In this document: positions 59,975 to 64,000 of the stretch, piece by piece
How positions within the stretch are numbered: the first letter of the stretch is position 1
Layout of the letters: every line of letters starts with the position of its first letter
Assembly (NCBI GenBank): GCA_964019335.1
Contig: OZ025758.1
Span: forward strand, 124,001 to 188,000
Direction of reading: 5' to 3'
Length of the DNA: 64,000 nt
From: Diplonema japonicum
Lineage: Eukaryota; Euglenozoa; Diplonemea; Diplonemida; Diplonemidae
Position numbers and translations under genes: made by a program
The notes under the pieces: model-generated
Seen by the model: only the letters and a program-made list of their open reading frames with translations
Told to the model about the DNA's origin: nothing
Database searches by the model: none

Positions 59975-62510
59975 TTGAAGATGACGCGGTGGTTCTTCTT
60001 TTTTATTATCCCCTCCTTTTTTTTCTTTGTGTATTAGACCTGTTTATGTGTGTTTCAAGCAGGAGCAGTAACGAGAGGAAAGAAAAAGAGAAGAAGAATG
60101 ACTTTGGTTGCTTCATAAACCGCCTGGCGTACGAGCAACTTCTTAACCGTGCTAGCGGATGTTGCACCCTTCTGTGCTGAAGGATGCATGGCTGCGGGAA
60201 GAAAAAAGAAGCTGCGCCTTACTGACTGGGATCTTACACGTGTCTGTCACCATTCCGAGGTTGCATCTCTGGTGCTGAGCTGTGCTGAGAACATCAAATA
60301 AAGAGCTGTTCGAGTAGACGAGAATAACTAACTGTCGCAGAGTGAAAGTCATGCGATGAATTGATGATTTTTTTAAAGATCATCATGAGAAAGTTTGTCT
60401 TTCAAGAAAGGCTTCAAACCGAGAAATTCAGAATGGCCGAGGCCACGTGGTGAACTGCATCAATGTGACCCATGTGCGTTCAGACATTTATCTTCCGGTG
60501 ATCTTTGTTTTACAGTTTTTTTTTTTTTTTTTTTTTTTTTTTTGTTTTTAATTAAATTCCGAAGAGGAAAAGGGGACCTGTGGAGGAATCTTCAGGGTAC
60601 CTTGTGGAGATATCAGACGAGAGCCCGCAGTTGAGGGCCGCGTAAGGGACGCATTGGTCCATGCGGTATCCGAAGGCCACGTGGAAGCTGCCAGGGGCCG
60701 TCATGTGGGGCATGATGACCCAGCTGAAGGTACCTCATATGCGAAAGTGGATGTCGGAGAAGGCCAAGGCTCTGCAGGCGGGAACAGCGACCTGGAGCTC
60801 GAAGGCTGCGATAAGTCCACGATGACGAGTCGTAGAAACTATCTCGTTGTTCCTTTGGAAGTCCCGCTTTTCGGAGCGGGTGGATCTGTCTGGGTTTTGT
60901 TAGTCACGTCTCTGAAAAGCATGCTATTTTTACGCATTCAACTCTTAAATTAAAACATCTGAGGGGGTTCTCGGAATGTAGCGAGAAACGCCATTTCGAG
61001 GTCACGTGCACGATACTTGAGCAGTCCCGGTATGCGCATTCTAGCTAAGGAAAAAAAAAAAAAAGAAAATAATAGGGTTGTTAAGAAAATGTTGGTTTCT
61101 TCAACGGTTCGATTCAAAAAGAAAGGTGCTAGACCTTTATAAAAATTACGTTATCACTTAGTGATCCATGTCCACGGTCATCTTTAGTAAAAGGCGAAAG
61201 ATGAGTTCGTTATGAACAAGAATCGTGAGATGCCTTCTCAAGACAAAAACAAACCTCCTTTTACAAAGTATGGTACAACGAAAAGGGGTACGAAAGCTTC
61301 CAGGTTAATGGGAAAAACCAAAGCAATGGAACCCGAACCCACGTACATCGGGGTAACTGAGCAAAATAAAAAGCGAAAATTAAAAATGAGTGAAGAAAAG
61401 AAAAGAATACAAAAGAATAAAAGAGACTCCTCAAGAGGAGCCTCCCACGTACCAGGAATTAAGCAGAGGTTGCTTCCATGGCCCGTATCAGTCTATCGCC
61501 GGAAAGAATAATGAAAATAACAGAACGAAGCGAGAAAGGAAAAGAGAAAAGACGGTAGAGGTCCTAGAGGTCTGTGAAACCTTGCATAGCCTATCGCCCT
61601 CGTAGCACGCCTATATGCGGAAAATCACCCCTTTCTTTGCGGAAAATCACCCCTTTCTTTGTGGAAAATCACCCCTTTCTTTGCGGAAAATCACCCCTTT
61701 CTTTGTGGAAAATCACCCCTTATTTGCGGAAAATCACCCCTATGTTTGCGGAAAATCACCCCTATGTTTGCGGAAAATCACCCCTTTAAATGCGAAGATG
61801 ACCACGCCCTGCCGACCCTGCAGAGGCTTCCCCAAGCCCTGTACCCCCACACACCCCCGAAGAATTCCAAAGCCCTGGGAAAAGCTTTAAAAAATGGATT
61901 CTTTGGGTTCTCGGCCTTGCAGGTGGCGCTGCGAGTCCGGATAAAAGACCCCCAACCCAAAATAACGTAGGATCAGGGGGGTTTGCTACAGGCTTCGATT
62001 GCGCGAGGTCCTCCAGATGTGGGGGGCCTTGGCCCCATGTCTGGCGTAATGTGCATGCCACCTTTCGTTCTATTGAACCATGTTAGCCAGCTCCCCCATA
62101 CCCCCTTCTTCCAGTTCGTATTTAGGATCTATAGCTGCATAGTCGATGTCCTCGATGCCATTCTGCCAGTGCTAGCAGAATCTGGCTTTTGGATTTTGGC
62201 ACATGTTAAAATGCAACACGACTTTAAAACCTATCGAAAGATGGATTACTGATACGGATGTCCCATCCTCTGACCAGCAGCTCACTGCTGTACAACTTGC
62301 TGAAATCACAAATACTGCACCCTCGCACTCTCTTAAAGTTCCCCCACCTCTTCTCCTGCAAAGCCGCACACTTCTTGTAACCTTGAACCTTCTTGGCATG
62401 ATTGCTTCCTTAAAACGGTCATTGCATGGTTGTACCCATTAAAGACTAGTTTTCATTTGTAAGTAGTGTAGTGTTCCCTCTCAATGTTGCTGTTTCTTTT
62501 TTTTTTTGTT
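59975..62510. other. Gene-poor region downstream of the directional cluster
   Basis: No convincing gene. It contains a T run at 60516-60543, an open plus-strand frame without a proper start at 60552-60953 (VHAVSEGHVEAARGRHVGHD...LVVPLEVPLFGAGG), a Lys-rich 99-codon ATG frame at 61212-61511 (MNKNREMPSQDKNKPPFTKY), a 22-bp tandem array, and GC-rich stretches at 61800-62060 with broken frames. The first two might be gene or transposon fragments; I cannot identify them. Confidence 0.35.
61617..61791. repeat. 22-bp tandem repeat, 8 copies
   Basis: Unit gcggaaaatcacccctttct plus tt. Copies alternate gcgg and gtgg, and the last three copies have tatttg or tatgtttg variants. It is open in more than one frame, giving KITPFF/ENHPFLCGKSPL-like shadows, but there is no credible gene around it. 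Confidence 0.9.
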
Positions 62511-62722
62511 TTAAACAATAGATGGAATCCCAATAACGTCAGGATCAGCTACCTTGGAACGTCCACATACTTCCGCTATTCTATTCCATTTTGGAGGAGA
62601 TGTACTCTTATTATTTCCTCCGGCGACGACGGACGCAGCGGCAAACCCAAGTAGAGGTGGCAGGCACCAGCAGAACACGAACGACCAATAAAGTACAGAA
62701 ACTGTAGCTTTAGAATCATTGG
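62511..62722 (-). other. Spliced-leader copy: SL RNA gene or retro-copied trans-spliced transcript
   Basis: The 37 nt at 62722-62686 read CCAATGATTCTAAAGC then TACAGTTTCTGTACTTTATTG. The last 20 or so bases match the diplonemid SL exon as I remember it; about three bases near the 5' end differ. The next bases are GTCG, so a splice donor is possible. However, the following 175 nt hold no clear Sm site, and they end in an A-rich tail (acaaaaaaaaaa, about 62500-62511) instead of a T-run terminator. A frame through this part (GGNNKSTSPPKWNRIAEVCG) looks partly coding. This favours a retro-copied mRNA over an active SL gene, but both remain open. Confidence 0.6.
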
Positions 62723-63390
62723 TCTTTACTTTTTTCTTTTTCTTTTTTTTTTTTTTTTTAAAGCCCGACCACTCTCGTAACCTCTCGTAACAGTCTGAGA
62801 AGGACTCTCTTCGCGCCTCATCCACACCTGGGAACACCACATCCAACGATCTTTGGCTGGGTTGCAGGTATTTTAAAAAGGACTAGTTTTTGTGATATAA
62901 TGATGGAAAAAAAAAAAAAGAGTAAGAAGAAAGAAATGTGGGGGTGAGAAAATGTTTGTTGATGTTGAGCATTTATGAAACTAACTTGGGGTACTACGCA
63001 GAGATTTAGGAAACCTTGGGAACCGGATCAGAAACTCTTTCCTCCTTAAAGATAGACCTTGAACATTGCTCAACTTAACTAAGGGGGTGGATTTTGAGCA
63101 TTTCTTTGGTCCCCCCCCCCCCTTTTTTTCCCACAAGGAAGGGATCTACAACCACCCCTCGCAATTCCGTTCGCTTCCGCTCCTGCAGTATTTGGCATGT
63201 TAAAATTTCCCTCAGGAAGCCTCTCCAGGGCCTGCAGAGCGTGTAGCCCCCCGAAAGTCTCTGTCCAGTGACGTGTGGGTATCTCTCAGTTTCGGGTTCT
63301 TGCAACTCCTCCAGGTGTTGTCCTCATCAGGCAAGAGGCACCCTTCAAGGGCTCCTACTAGCGTCTTAGCAGGCCGGAGAGTACCGTTCC

Positions 63391-63432
<42 letters not shown>

Positions 63433-64000
63433 GTCTCGATTTTAGTGGTGCCATGCAGTATGTGACACAGCGGCCACCCTTGTGAAACTTCGCCCCGAAG
63501 CCTCCCAAGTCCCCTGTGGTCCCGTAGAAAGTAAAAGTGGAGAGGTAAAGAAAGCTTGGAAATTGAAATAGGGAGAGGGGCCACAGAAGCAATTAAACAC
63601 CAACTGGAGAGTTGTGGGAGGCTTGCTTCACTGGCACGATGCCGCGGGGAGGCTACTTGCCTGGTGAAGCCACCTCCTTGTTCGATGTAATGGGATAAGG
63701 GACTCTCCGTTGAGGGCGATGCTAACTGGCGCCACGCGTAGGGTGGGCTCTCCACCCCCGTCCAGGTTTCCCCACGTGTACGGCTTTAGAACGAGAGTTT
63801 CCCTTTCGCTTGTGCTTCTCCAAACCACAATTACCAGGAACCACCACAGGGAGGTTGGAAACATTGGTCCCCAAAAAAAAAATCTATGGACAATTTCGAC
63901 TGCTGCCTTCGACCATTCTCAAAAAGCAGGCCACACCCCCTCGACATGGAACGACCCACCCTGGTATAAACACGCACCCTCCTCTTGTACATATTATTTA
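62723..64000. other. Right-edge region with a poly(A)-ended segment
   Basis: No gene recognised. A run of about 39 A at 63391-63429 ends a GC-richer stretch (about 63160-63390); gttgtc occurs both after the run and at about 63316, which could be a short target duplication of a small retro-inserted sequence. A C run lies at 63112-63122. Minus-strand frames at 63366-63864 look non-coding. Confidence 0.35.

Noticed and set aside
57579-59978. 799-codon plus-strand frame across the KDRD array (SFLSVSKSRSF repeats)
   Set aside because: It is the antisense of the minisatellite, open only because unit lengths are multiples of three; the minus strand has a signal peptide, folded domain and membrane span.
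60552-60953. A protein gene in the open plus-strand frame
   Set aside because: No upstream ATG, no recognisable family and a T run just upstream; may be a fragment, not supported as a gene.
61617-61791. CRISPR-like array
   Set aside because: Units are contiguous 22-bp tandem copies without unique spacers, in a eukaryotic context.

Overview
This window looks like nuclear DNA of a free-living euglenozoan, most probably a diplonemid. The main evidence is a copy of a spliced-leader (SL) sequence on the minus strand near 62.7 kb. It ends in ACAGTTTCTGTACTTTATTG, the 3' half I associate with diplonemid SLs; kinetoplastid SLs end almost the same way. Every convincing protein gene and the one tRNA gene lie on the minus strand, as expected for co-directional, trans-spliced gene clusters. 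Unlike kinetoplastids, several genes contain ordinary short cis-introns (48-53 nt, GT...ACAG). Coding DNA is GC-rich. Spacers are AT-rich and full of homopolymer runs. The species assignment is inference.

Layout: positions 1-32415 hold the 5' part of one uninterrupted reading frame of at least 10,805 codons. It encodes a secreted or surface adhesin-like giant built from C-type lectin domains, 15 von Willebrand factor A (vWA) domains, Cys/Trp-rich modules and about 32 copies of a DW-C repeat. The gene runs off the left edge. Next come an ankyrin-repeat gene bracketed by 0.27-kb direct repeats (33.0-35.4 kb), a secreted AA10-type lytic polysaccharide monooxygenase with two CBM1-like tails (36.0-37.0 kb), cobalamin-independent methionine synthase (38.3-40.5 kb), a secreted right-handed beta-helix protein (41.2-42.3 kb) and S-adenosylmethionine synthetase with one intron (44.4-45.7 kb). 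These are followed by a lectin-like type I membrane protein (45.9-47.6 kb), an unrecognised coiled-coil protein (47.9-49.1 kb), selenoprotein K with an in-frame UGA and one intron (50.1-50.4 kb) and 5-aminolevulinate synthase with two introns (52.2-54.1 kb). A tRNA-Arg(CCU) gene sits inside the second ALAS intron. Beyond that are a small transposon remnant, a frame-broken gene, and a membrane protein made mostly of KDRD repeats (56.9-60.0 kb). The last 4 kb are gene-poor and hold the SL copy and a 22-bp tandem array.

Functionally, MetE and SAM synthetase are consecutive steps of the methyl cycle. ALAS starts mitochondrial haem synthesis. The oxidase and the beta-helix protein suggest extracellular polysaccharide use. 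The giant adhesin, the lectin-like membrane protein and the KDRD protein are probable cell-surface or extracellular components. The strongest leads are the giant single-exon gene, selenoprotein K, the intron-nested tRNA, and two sites (62.7 kb and just upstream of the ankyrin gene) suggesting that trans-spliced mRNAs are reverse-transcribed back into this genome.
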